Source: an uncultured Erysipelotrichaceae bacterium (GTDB lineage: Bacteria; Bacillota_I; Bacilli_A; RFN20; CAG-826). From it: a DNA stretch of 18,105 nt. The stretch is from assembly GCA_902774655.1 (NCBI GenBank), contig CACYJD010000010.1, positions 1 to 18,105 on the forward strand, read 5' to 3'. The position numbers and the translations under genes are program-made. This document shows, piece after piece, positions 1 to 6,120 of the stretch. Under the pieces are notes generated by a model, which saw only the letters and a list, made by a program, of their open reading frames with translations, was not told where the DNA came from and did no database searches. Numbering within the stretch: position 1 is the first letter of the stretch; each line of letters begins with the position of its first letter.

Positions 1-244
1 TAATAACTTGAATAGCTTGTTTATTAAGCTCCACCGCCACAAAAGATTTAGCGCCTCTAGAAACACTTTCAAGCGAAAAGGCGCCACTTCCTGCGTATAA
101 ATCCAAAATTTCAGCGTTAATTATTTCACTTGAAAGCGAAGAAAAAATACCTGCTTTTACCTTATCCATTGTTGGTTTAGTAATTGTTTCACTAGGAGTT
201 TCTAATTTTCTTGAACGATATTTTCCAGAAATAATTCTAATCAT
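1..244 (-). CDS. rsmD: 16S rRNA (guanine(966)-N2)-methyltransferase RsmD, N-terminal part (runs off the window)
   Basis: RsmD methylates G966 of 16S rRNA in the 30S subunit, using S-adenosylmethionine. The minus-strand translation begins MIRIISGKYRSRKLETP, followed by TKPTMDKVKAGIFSSL, both typical of the RsmD N-terminus. The SAM-binding motif I, DLYAGSGAFSLE, follows at about residues 46-57. About 81 residues are present; the catalytic NPPY region and C-terminus lie beyond position 1. The ATG at 244-242 overlaps the end of ylbF by 8 bp and is preceded by a GAGGT Shine-Dalgarno inside ylbF, so the two genes form one operon. In Bacillus the same order, ylbF-ylbG-ylbH(rsmD), is known; ylbG is missing here. 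Identity is seen from motifs and order and is confident. Confidence 0.93.
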   Translation of the reverse strand, partial: MIRIISGKYRSRKLETPSETITKPTMDKVKAGIFSSLSSEIINAEILDLYAGSGAFSLESVSRGAKSFVAVELNKQAIQVI

Positions 245-608
245 CGTTTACCTCACAAGAACCAATCTTACTTTTGAATGGCTTAAATAACGTTTTATTT
301 ATTTCTTCATACATAAGTCGAACTTCTTTATACGCTTGGTTGTATTCTTTTACTAATGGATGAGAATCTAGTTCTTTCTTGGCTATGTACAATTCTTTTT
401 GAGCAGCAATTGCTTCCCTACTATGTTCACCAAAATGCTTAATCGCATCTTCATACGCAACAGATTTAGTGTCCATTTTATACGCTAATCTAATCACATC
501 TTCGTTCTCATTTAAAAGATCATTGAGACGGTTAAGATTCTTAACTCTTGGGTCATCCTCAATTGAGTTTTTTAGACTATATAATTTATCAAGTAATTCT
601 TTATCCAT
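237..608 (-). CDS. ylbF: YlbF/YmcA family protein (RNase Y accessory / competence and biofilm regulator)
   Basis: This 123-residue, highly charged and mostly helical protein matches the YlbF/YmcA (Com_YlbF) family in length and in its pattern of Asp/Glu/Lys helices, including HPLVKEYNQAYKEVRLMYEEIN near the C-terminus. In Bacillus subtilis YlbF, YmcA and YaaT form the Y-complex, which works with RNase Y in mRNA maturation and influences competence, biofilm and sporulation. A single Cys lies near the C-terminus (GSCEVNDD); Bacillus homologues use C-terminal cysteines to bind an Fe-S cluster, but one Cys alone does not prove this here. The gene leads an operon with rsmD. No Shine-Dalgarno precedes the ATG; an extended -10 (TGT-TAAAAT, 629-621) lies so close that the mRNA would have almost no leader. 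Confidence 0.85.
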   Translation of the reverse strand: MDKELLDKLYSLKNSIEDDPRVKNLNRLNDLLNENEDVIRLAYKMDTKSVAYEDAIKHFGEHSREAIAAQKELYIAKKELDSHPLVKEYNQAYKEVRLMYEEINKTLFKPFKSKIGSCEVNDD

Positions 609-620
609 ATCGCTTTGTAT

Positions 621-629
621 ATTTTAACA
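621..629 (-). promoter_or_regulatory. Extended -10 promoter for ylbF-rsmD
   Basis: Minus strand TGT-TAAAAT (629-621) is an extended -10 element. A normal start site would fall near 614, giving a leader of about 5 nt before the ATG at 608. There is no good -35 at 16-18 bp. TATACA at 621-616 is an alternative -10. The element overlaps the -35 region of the divergent def promoter. Confidence 0.45.
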
Positions 630-653
630 AATTTATAATCGATATGATATAAT
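624..653 (+). promoter_or_regulatory. Sigma-A-type promoter of def, almost leaderless
   Basis: TTAACA (624-629), an 18-bp spacer and TATAAT (648-653) preceded by TG (extended -10). Transcription should begin near 660, only about 3 nt before the def ATG at 663. No ribosome binding site lies between them. Confidence 0.75.
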
Positions 654-662
654 CATAACGAA

Positions 663-1226
663 ATGAAACTGAAATTTAAAATTGTTAAAGATAATCAAGC
701 ATCATTAAGAGAAAGATGTGAGCTAGTCCCAACACCTATTGAGGATAAGTACATCGATTTTGTTAATGACATGCATGACTATTTAGTAATGTCTCAGGAT
801 GAGAAATTATCAGAGAAATATCATTTAAGAGAAGGCGTTGGTCTTGCTGCTCCTCAAGTTGGACATAACATCAGAGCGTTAGTGGTTTATTACACAGATT
901 ATGACGCTGACGGACATGAAATTATTATTGATCATAGATTAATTAATCCAAAAATTATTTCTGAATCAGTTAAACTCTCCTATCTAAAAGCAGGAGAAGG
1001 TTGCTTAAGTGTCGACAATCCTCATGAAGGTTATGTTTATAGAAAATATAAAATTCAAGTTAAAGCATTTGATTGCAAAACCAAAAAAGACACTATTATT
1101 ACTGCTAGAGGATACGAAGCTATCGTCCTCCAACATGAACTAGATCACTTAGATGGAATCCTTTTCTATGACCATATAGACAAAAAGGATCCATTTAAAA
1201 AATTAGATAACTCCGTAGGTTTCTAA
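663..1226 (+). CDS. def: Peptide deformylase (type II, Gram-positive form)
   Basis: Removes the N-formyl group from nascent proteins at the ribosome, a metal-dependent essential step. All three signature motifs are intact: GVGLAAPQVG (residues 58-67), EGCLSV (112-117, metal ligand Cys114) and HELDH (158-162, with two His ligands and catalytic Glu159). The 187-residue length and the insert between motifs 1 and 2 fit the type II class of low-GC Gram-positives. The gene is transcribed alone or with limited read-through into rnj, which has its own promoter. It is divergent from ylbF with a 54-bp gap. The ATG at 663 has no Shine-Dalgarno, and the -10 box ends 9 nt upstream, so the mRNA is predicted to be near-leaderless. 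Confidence 0.97.
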   Translation: MKLKFKIVKDNQASLRERCELVPTPIEDKYIDFVNDMHDYLVMSQDEKLSEKYHLREGVGLAAPQVGHNIRALVVYYTDYDADGHEIIIDHRLINPKIISESVKLSYLKAGEGCLSVDNPHEGYVYRKYKIQVKAFDCKTKKDTIITARGYEAIVLQHELDHLDGILFYDHIDKKDPFKKLDNSVGF

Positions 1227-1245
1227 CTAAAATATTAGTTTATTA

Positions 1246-1275
1246 TTGACTATTTAATCGCTGTATTACTATAAT
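1246..1275 (+). promoter_or_regulatory. Sigma-A-type promoter of rnj-maf
   Basis: TTGACT (1246-1251), an 18-bp spacer and TATAAT (1270-1275). The start site would be near 1282, giving a leader of about 70 nt. Unlike the neighbouring def gene, rnj has a Shine-Dalgarno (AAGGA, 1341-1345). Confidence 0.7.
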
Positions 1276-1350
1276 CAATTAACAAATGTTAATCATTTTA
1301 ATAATTAACTAATCTATAACATAATGTTTTTATTGTTTGAAAGGAATTAG

Positions 1351-3018
1351 ATGAGCCAAGTCAAATCTCCAATTAGTATCTATGCCTTAGGCGGCCTATG
1401 TGAAGTAGGTAAAAATACTTACTGCATCGAAAATGATGAAACTTTAATCATCATTGATGCTGGTGTTTTATTTCCTGATCCATCTTTATTAGGTGTTAAC
1501 TACGTTATTCCTGATTACACTAGACTTCAAAACTCTAGACAAAAAGTAAAAGCATTATTTATTACACATGGACACGAAGACCATATCGGTGGTATTCCTT
1601 TCCTTGTTCAATCATTGAATATTCCAGTTATTTACGCTCCTAGATTGGCAGCGGCATTAATTAAACATAAGTTATCAGACTTTAGAGTGAAAACTCCTGT
1701 CAATATTGTTGAATATGATAGAGATACGGTCGTTAATATAGATGATTTTACTGTTTCATTCTTCCAAGTTACTCACTCTATTCCTGATTCTTTTGGCATT
1801 TGTGTTGACACTCCGCACGGAAGAATTGTTCATACCGGTGACTTTAAAATTGATTTAACTCCAGTTGGTCAACAATTTGATTTAACTAGAATCGCTAGGA
1901 TTGGAAGCGAAGGAGTTGACTTGTTACTTAGTGACTCTACTAACGCAGAAATTGAAGGTTACACTCCTAGTGAAACTAATGTTTATAAATCAATTGACGA
2001 AATCTTTGATAACACCAAAGGAAGATTAATTCTTTCAACATTCTCTAGTAACATTAACCGTATTCAACAAGTTGCGCATTCCGCTATTCTTCACAATAGA
2101 AACTTAGTTATTGTCGGTAGATCAATGGAATATGCTGTTAACGTAAGTCGTGAACTAGGTATTATTAAAGTTCCAGAAAATAGAATTATTCCTGTTGAAT
2201 TCGCAAACAGATATAAGCCTGAAGAAATTTGTATTATCTGCACTGGTTCTCAAGGAGAACCAATGGCAGCGTTATCTAGAATTGCTAACGGTGATCATAA
2301 AGATTTAAGAATTGTTCCAGGAGATACAGTTGTTTTCTCTTCAAGCGCAATTCCTGGCAACGCTCAAAGTATAGAAAAAGTCGTTAACCAATTAGTTAGA
2401 AGAGGTTGTGATGTCTTAACAAATAGCATCCTTTATGCTGTTCACTCATCAGGTCACCCTTCCAAACAAGAATTAAGAATTATGCTTAAGCTTATTCAAC
2501 CAACATACTTTATGCCAATCCATGGTGAATATAGAATGCTCAAACTACATAAGGATATTGCCAAACAAGTTGGCATCCCAGAAGAAAACATCTTTGTTCT
2601 TGAGAATGGTCACTCCATTGAGTTATTCAATCACAAGATTAAAGATGGCATCAGATTCAGTGCAGATCCTGTCTATTTAGATGGCCGTGGTATCCAAGGC
2701 GTTAGCCAATCACTTATGGAAGATAGATCTATTCTTAAAGAAGAGGGACTTGTTTCTGTTGTTGTGGGTATTAACTCCAAAAAAGGTCAAATCATTGGAG
2801 AACCTATTATTATTTTCAAAGGTGTAGCCTTTAATGGAGATAAGATTAAAGCCGATACATCTAAACTTGTTTCTCTCGCTTTAACCAAACTAATTAGTAG
2901 TAAAACTACATTTGGTGAGATTAAAAACACTATTAAAAATGTGGTAAGTAAATTTATTGAAAATAGATATGAAAGGTCCCCTATGGTTATTCCAGTAATC
3001 ATGGATGGTAATTATTAA
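1351..3018 (+). CDS. rnj: Ribonuclease J
   Basis: RNase J is a metallo-beta-lactamase/beta-CASP nuclease with 5'-3' exonuclease and endonuclease activity, central to mRNA decay and rRNA maturation in Gram-positives. The 555-residue length equals that of Bacillus RNase J1/J2. The zinc motif HGHEDHIGG is at residues 73-81, an HSIPDSFG ligand region follows, HTGDFKID supplies further ligands, and MPIHGEYRML is the beta-CASP C-terminal motif. Both metal sites look intact, so the protein should be catalytic, more like J1 than an inactive paralogue. The ATG at 1351 follows AAGGA with 5-nt spacing. maf begins 1 nt after its stop codon, so the two are co-transcribed. I use the generic symbol because J1 and J2 cannot be separated by eye. 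Confidence 0.96.
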   Translation: MSQVKSPISIYALGGLCEVGKNTYCIENDETLIIIDAGVLFPDPSLLGVNYVIPDYTRLQNSRQKVKALFITHGHEDHIGGIPFLVQSLNIPVIYAPRLAAALIKHKLSDFRVKTPVNIVEYDRDTVVNIDDFTVSFFQVTHSIPDSFGICVDTPHGRIVHTGDFKIDLTPVGQQFDLTRIARIGSEGVDLLLSDSTNAEIEGYTPSETNVYKSIDEIFDNTKGRLILSTFSSNINRIQQVAHSAILHNRNLVIVGRSMEYAVNVSRELGIIKVPENRIIPVEFANRYKPEEICIICTGSQGEPMAALSRIANGDHKDLRIVPGDTVVFSSSAIPGNAQSIEKVVNQLVRRGCDVLTNSILYAVHSSGHPSKQELRIMLKLIQPTYFMPIHGEYRMLKLHKDIAKQVGIPEENIFVLENGHSIELFNHKIKDGIRFSADPVYLDGRGIQGVSQSLMEDRSILKEEGLVSVVVGINSKKGQIIGEPIIIFKGVAFNGDKIKADTSKLVSLALTKLISSKTTFGEIKNTIKNVVSKFIENRYERSPMVIPVIMDGNY

Positions 3019-3019
3019 T

Positions 3020-3565
3020 ATGCTTATCTTAGCGAGTCAATCTCCTAGAAGAAAAGAACTTCTCCACAAATTAGTGGATGATTTTCTTATTATTCCTGCT
3101 AATGTTGATGAACATGTTAAAGTAGATGATGTTACAGACCTACCTTTAGAAGCTTCCAAACTAAAAGCTAGAGCGATTAAAAAACTTCATCCAGAAGCAG
3201 ATGTTATTGGAAGCGACACTGTTGTTATTATTGATGGTGAAATATTAGGTAAACCTCACACCGAACAAGAAGCATTCGACATGCTTAAAAAATTAAGTGG
3301 TAAAAAACATATCGTTGTTAGTGGTTATTGCTATATAAAAGGTGACAAGGAAATTGCTAATAAAGTTATTACCGAAGTCTACTTTAATGAACTTAGCGAT
3401 GATTTAATTAAACGCTATATATCAACAGGTTCTCCAATGGATAAGGCTGGAGCGTACGGAATCCAAGACAAAGAATTTGACCTCGTATATAGAATAAAAG
3501 GCAGCCTCGACAATGTTATTGGGCTACCTACCGAAGACATTTACGAAAAATGTTTTAAAGACTAA
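3020..3565 (+). CDS. maf: Maf family nucleoside triphosphate pyrophosphatase
   Basis: Maf proteins hydrolyse non-canonical or modified NTPs (dTTP/UTP or m5UTP-type) to monophosphates, acting as house-cleaning enzymes linked to septum formation. The N-terminus MLILASQSPRRKELL is the family signature with the phosphate-binding SxSPRR loop. The central GSDTVV and LGKPHT motifs and the GAYGIQ segment are also present. I chose the ATG at 3020 rather than the in-frame ATG at 3005 because it starts exactly at the conserved MLILASQS and lies 1 nt after the rnj stop. The gene has only a weak Shine-Dalgarno (GGATGG), so translational coupling to rnj is likely. Its 3' end overlaps the convergent EIIB-like gene by 11 bp. 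The 181-residue length is normal for the family. Confidence 0.94.
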   Translation: MLILASQSPRRKELLHKLVDDFLIIPANVDEHVKVDDVTDLPLEASKLKARAIKKLHPEADVIGSDTVVIIDGEILGKPHTEQEAFDMLKKLSGKKHIVVSGYCYIKGDKEIANKVITEVYFNELSDDLIKRYISTGSPMDKAGAYGIQDKEFDLVYRIKGSLDNVIGLPTEDIYEKCFKD

Positions 3566-3959
3566 ACAAATCTTTATATAAACTAGAAGCATCATCCTTG
3601 ATTACAAGGGTGATTTTATTACTCATTCTAATAATGGAATCAATTCCCAAAGCATTCAATTTTTGCTCATCAAGCAAATCATAATTCTTAAGCACAATAG
3701 AGATCCTACTTCCTGTTAAAGAATGGGATTCAATATTTGATTCACCACCTAAAGCTAATAGCATTTCATTAGAATGTGAGTTTCTTTCTTTTATTTCTTG
3801 TAATGGTTCGTGTTTTCTTCTATACATTGCAATAATAAAGAAAACAAGAACAGTTAAAAACACCACTCCTGCAACAATAAGGGAAATCGGTATGCCATAT
3901 TGTTGTAGCCATTGAGCGAACTCATTTACTGTAGGATCAACTGTGCTTTCGTAAAACAT
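3555..3959 (-). CDS. Membrane-anchored PTS EIIB-like domain protein lacking the catalytic Cys
   Basis: The 134-residue protein has a short N-terminal segment, one hydrophobic helix (about residues 24-46) followed by the positive YRRKH, a linker, and a domain at about 64-134. That domain follows the glucose-type PTS EIIB pattern: LLALGG, ESNI, R85, DLLDEQKLNALG, IIRMSNKITLVI and KDLFSL. In true EIIB domains a Cys in the C-x-T-R-L-R motif accepts phosphate from EIIA. Here the aligned residue is Thr82 (LTGSRIS), while the Arg that follows is kept. Phosphotransfer by the usual mechanism is therefore unlikely. Neither an EIIC nor an EIIA is nearby. I infer a sensory, structural or regulatory role. 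The ATG at 3959 has no Shine-Dalgarno, and an extended -10 lies 6 nt upstream. Confidence 0.75.
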   Translation of the reverse strand: MFYESTVDPTVNEFAQWLQQYGIPISLIVAGVVFLTVLVFFIIAMYRRKHEPLQEIKERNSHSNEMLLALGGESNIESHSLTGSRISIVLKNYDLLDEQKLNALGIDSIIRMSNKITLVIKDDASSLYKDLFSL

Positions 3960-3965
3960 ACAATA

Positions 3966-3974
3966 ATCTTAACA
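3966..3974 (-). promoter_or_regulatory. Extended -10 promoter of the EIIB-like gene (predicted leaderless)
   Basis: Minus strand TGT-TAAGAT is an extended -10; the hexamer occupies 3971-3966 and ends 6 nt before the ATG at 3959. The expected start site is at or next to the initiation codon. No convincing -35 is visible. It overlaps the -35 of the divergent CYTH gene promoter. Confidence 0.5.
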
Positions 3975-3998
3975 TAATAATTAATTTGTAAGTATAAT
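3969..3998 (+). promoter_or_regulatory. Promoter of the CYTH gene (predicted leaderless)
   Basis: TTAACA (3969-3974), an 18-bp spacer and TATAAT (3993-3998). This is the same hexamer pair and spacing as at def. The -10 ends 6 nt before the ATG at 4005, so the transcript should start at the initiation codon. Confidence 0.7.
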
Positions 3999-4004
3999 TT
4001 ATGC

Positions 4005-4622
4005 ATGAAAGAAGTAGAAATTGAGGCTAAAGCCTTTATTGAAGAAGATGGTTATAAAACCATATTTTTAAATCATCCTGAACTCAAAAATCATATATAT
4101 ACTCAAGCGAATTACTATATCGACACTCCTGATGAAGATTTAAGAAAATCTCCTTTGTCCATGAGAGTTAGAACTAAAAGTAATAACTTCCAAGAGTTAA
4201 CAATTAAAGAAGATTTGAAAGAAGGAAAGCTTGAGATAAATCAACCTATGTCTAGTGAAGAACTTGTTTTATTTCTCGAAAAAGGAATAATTCCAGAAGG
4301 TGAAGTTCTTTCTTATATAAGAAACAAATACACAAGTATCAGCATAAAAGATCTCAAAGTTTTCACTAAACTTATTACGGATAGATGTGATATAAAAGTC
4401 TCAAACGGCCTACTTTCTATTGATAAAAACGAATTCAGTGGCATCACTGACTTCGAGGTAGAATGTGAATCCGATTCAATGGAACACGCAAAAGTAATAT
4501 TGTTCACATTTTTAGAAAAAGAAAAGGTTCCCTATATTGAGAACCATAAATCTAAATTATATAGAGCAAGACAAGCTTTTATTTCTCAGAATGGAAGGAA
4601 CAATCCTCACAGCAATTCTTAG
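4005..4622 (+). CDS. CYTH domain protein (YjbK-like triphosphate tunnel hydrolase)
   Basis: CYTH proteins fold into a charged beta-tunnel that binds triphosphate compounds and divalent metal, and hydrolyse thiamine triphosphate, inorganic triphosphate or nucleotides. The N-terminal EIEAK (residues 5-9) is the ExExK signature. Later basic and acidic strand motifs are visible: SMRVRTK, LTIKED, RCDIKV, LSIDKNEFSG and DFEVECE, then KSKLYRA near the C-terminus. YjbK of Bacillus is the closest family member I recognise, but its substrate in this organism cannot be told. The last ~14 codons extend past the conserved core and overlap, on the opposite strand, the end of spx. There is no Shine-Dalgarno; a TATAAT lies 6 nt before the ATG, so a leaderless mRNA is predicted. 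Confidence 0.88.
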   Translation: MKEVEIEAKAFIEEDGYKTIFLNHPELKNHIYTQANYYIDTPDEDLRKSPLSMRVRTKSNNFQELTIKEDLKEGKLEINQPMSSEELVLFLEKGIIPEGEVLSYIRNKYTSISIKDLKVFTKLITDRCDIKVSNGLLSIDKNEFSGITDFEVECESDSMEHAKVILFTFLEKEKVPYIENHKSKLYRARQAFISQNGRNNPHSNS

Positions 4623-4998
4623 AGCAGTTTTCTAAAGCAATTCTTCTAGCGCGAGGTATGAATGTAGAGATTTCTTCCTCGTTATACCCTACTTGAATTC
4701 TCCTATCATCAACCATGATAGGTCTTTTTAATACAGAAGGATTCTTTCTAATAAATTCGATTAGTTGAGAGATTGTCATCTCATCGAAATCAACGTTTTG
4801 TTCTTTGGCAATCTTACTTCTGGTGGAAATGATATCTTCAGTGCCATTTTCAGATTTCATTAACATCTCTTTAAGTTCATTTGGATCTAAGACCGAACTA
4901 AAAATATTCTTCTCTATGTAAGGAATGCCTTGATCATCGAACCATTTCTTAACTTTTTTACAACTAGAACAACTTGGAGATGTATATATTTTTATCAT
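4579..4998 (-). CDS. spx: Spx thiol/disulfide-stress transcriptional regulator with Cys-rich tail
   Basis: Spx binds the RNA polymerase alpha C-terminal domain and redirects transcription under disulfide stress. The 139-residue translation keeps the key positions of Bacillus Spx: the redox switch C10-S-S-C13, Gly52 and Arg92. It also has the family strings IISTRSK, KRPI and QVGYNEEEI. I chose the ATG at 4998 because MIKIYTSPSC matches the family start exactly; an in-frame ATG at 5049 would add 17 unrelated residues. Unusually, the C-terminus carries four extra cysteines (125, 129, 130, 133) as C-x3-C-C-x2-C. The last 14 codons are antisense to the end of the CYTH gene. An ArsC-family reductase is the main alternative, but the Spx-specific residues argue against it. 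Confidence 0.93.
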   Translation of the reverse strand: MIKIYTSPSCSSCKKVKKWFDDQGIPYIEKNIFSSVLDPNELKEMLMKSENGTEDIISTRSKIAKEQNVDFDEMTISQLIEFIRKNPSVLKRPIMVDDRRIQVGYNEEEISTFIPRARRIALENCSKNCCEDCSFHSEK

Positions 4999-5004
4999 AG
5001 GACA

Positions 5005-5036
5005 ATTATAATAATGCAATTTTTTGAAGTGGGCAA
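5005..5036 (-). promoter_or_regulatory. Promoter of spx (predicted leaderless)
   Basis: On the minus strand TTGCCC (5036-5031) is followed after 17 bp by TATTAT (5013-5008), overlapping a consensus TATAAT (5010-5005). The latter ends 6 nt before the spx ATG at 4998. TGTCCT, not a Shine-Dalgarno, separates them. Confidence 0.6.
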
Positions 5037-5052
5037 TAAAATATTTCAATAA

Positions 5053-5069
5053 ATTTAACCGGGTTAAAT
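5053..5069. promoter_or_regulatory. 17-bp perfect palindrome between spx and trpS (candidate operator)
   Basis: ATTTAACC-G-GGTTAAAT is a perfect 8-bp inverted repeat around one central base. It sits midway between the -35 boxes of divergent spx (5036) and trpS (5082). This is the geometry of a dimeric repressor or activator site. I do not recognise the cognate regulator. Confidence 0.5.
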
Positions 5070-5081
5070 ATTTCTCTTACT

Positions 5082-5110
5082 TTGACTATATTAGTCTAAG
5101 TATTTATAAT
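5082..5110 (+). promoter_or_regulatory. Sigma-A promoter of trpS with overlapping inverted repeat
   Basis: TTGACT (5082-5087), a 17-bp spacer and TATAAT (5105-5110) form a near-consensus promoter. The start site should be near 5117, leaving a leader of about 14 nt that contains GAGGT (5119-5123). A second inverted repeat, GACTA-TAT-TAGTC (5084-5096), overlaps the -35 and could be an operator. The leader is too short to hold a T-box. Confidence 0.8.
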
Positions 5111-5130
5111 AATTTCCTGAGGTCAAGAAT

Positions 5131-6120
5131 ATGGACAAAATATTAAGCGGAATTAAACCTACTGGTAAATTAACACTTGGTAACTATATTGGTGCTATCA
5201 AGAACTTTTCAAAAATCCAATATGAAGGAGAAACCTTCCTTTTTATTGCAGATTTACATGCATTAACTTTGCCAATTGATCCAGTAGAATTATCAAATAA
5301 CTCCCGCGATATTTGTGCATATTATCTTGCTGCAGGTCTTGATCCAAAACACACTACTATTTTCCTTCAATCAACTGTATGCGAACATAGCGAAATGGCT
5401 ATTATCTTACAAAACTATCTATATATGGGTGAATTATCCCGTATGACACAATTTAAAGATAAGTCACAAAAAATGGATCAAAACGCTATTGGCTTAGGAC
5501 TATTTGCCTATCCAGTTTTAATGGCAGGCGATATCGTCTTATATGATGCAAAACGTGTTCCTGTTGGTGAAGACCAAGGTCAACATGTTGAAATCACACG
5601 TGATTTAGTTAAAAGATTTAATCATAGATATGGTGACGTATTAGTAATGCCAAAAGCAGAAATGGTTAAAGTTGGCGCACGCATTATGTCTTTGAGCGAT
5701 CCAACTAAAAAGATGTCTAAATCAGATCCAAAAGGAGATATTTTCCTAAGCGATGATTTAGCAGTTATGAGAAAGAAAATCATGTCTGCTGTTACTGATA
5801 CAGGTCACGAAGTTAAATACGATGTAGAAAATAAACCTGGAATTTCTAACTTAATGACCATCTATGGAGCGCTTAAAAACAAATCCTTTGATGAAATTGA
5901 AAAAGAATTTGAAGGAAAAGGATATGGCGATTTTAAACGCGCTGTCGCAGATGCGGTCGTCGAAGAAATGGAACCATTTAAAGCAAGATACAATGAAGTT
6001 ATTGCTTCTGGTTTAGTCGATCAAGTCTTACAAGAAGGCGCTATTAGAGCGAAAGCTGTAGCCAGCAAAACATTAGAAAGAGTGAAACGCGCTGTCGGTT
6101 TATACAACATTAATAAATAA
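5131..6120 (+). CDS. trpS: Tryptophanyl-tRNA synthetase
   Basis: Charges tRNA-Trp with tryptophan. It is a class I synthetase of 329 residues, a normal length. The HIGH-equivalent motif is TLGNYIGA (15-22), ADLHALT follows at 40-46, GEDQGQHVEITRD at 146-158 forms part of the active site, and KMSKS is at 194-198. The ATG at 5131 follows GAGGT with 7-nt spacing. The HAD phosphatase gene overlaps its stop codon by one base (TAATG), so they are probably co-transcribed. In many Bacillota trpS is controlled by a T-box leader; here the promoter is so close that none can fit, and palindromes near the promoter suggest control by a DNA-binding protein. Confidence 0.97.
   Translation: MDKILSGIKPTGKLTLGNYIGAIKNFSKIQYEGETFLFIADLHALTLPIDPVELSNNSRDICAYYLAAGLDPKHTTIFLQSTVCEHSEMAIILQNYLYMGELSRMTQFKDKSQKMDQNAIGLGLFAYPVLMAGDIVLYDAKRVPVGEDQGQHVEITRDLVKRFNHRYGDVLVMPKAEMVKVGARIMSLSDPTKKMSKSDPKGDIFLSDDLAVMRKKIMSAVTDTGHEVKYDVENKPGISNLMTIYGALKNKSFDEIEKEFEGKGYGDFKRAVADAVVEEMEPFKARYNEVIASGLVDQVLQEGAIRAKAVASKTLERVKRAVGLYNINK

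Noticed and set aside
1225..1240. AACTAA-AATA-TTAGTT hairpin after def, possible terminator
   Set aside because: The stem is only 6 bp and nearly all A-T, and no T-tract follows.
2787..3002. Hydrophobic open frame on the minus strand inside the RNase J gene
   Set aside because: It is antisense to a well-conserved coding region, without promoter or Shine-Dalgarno.
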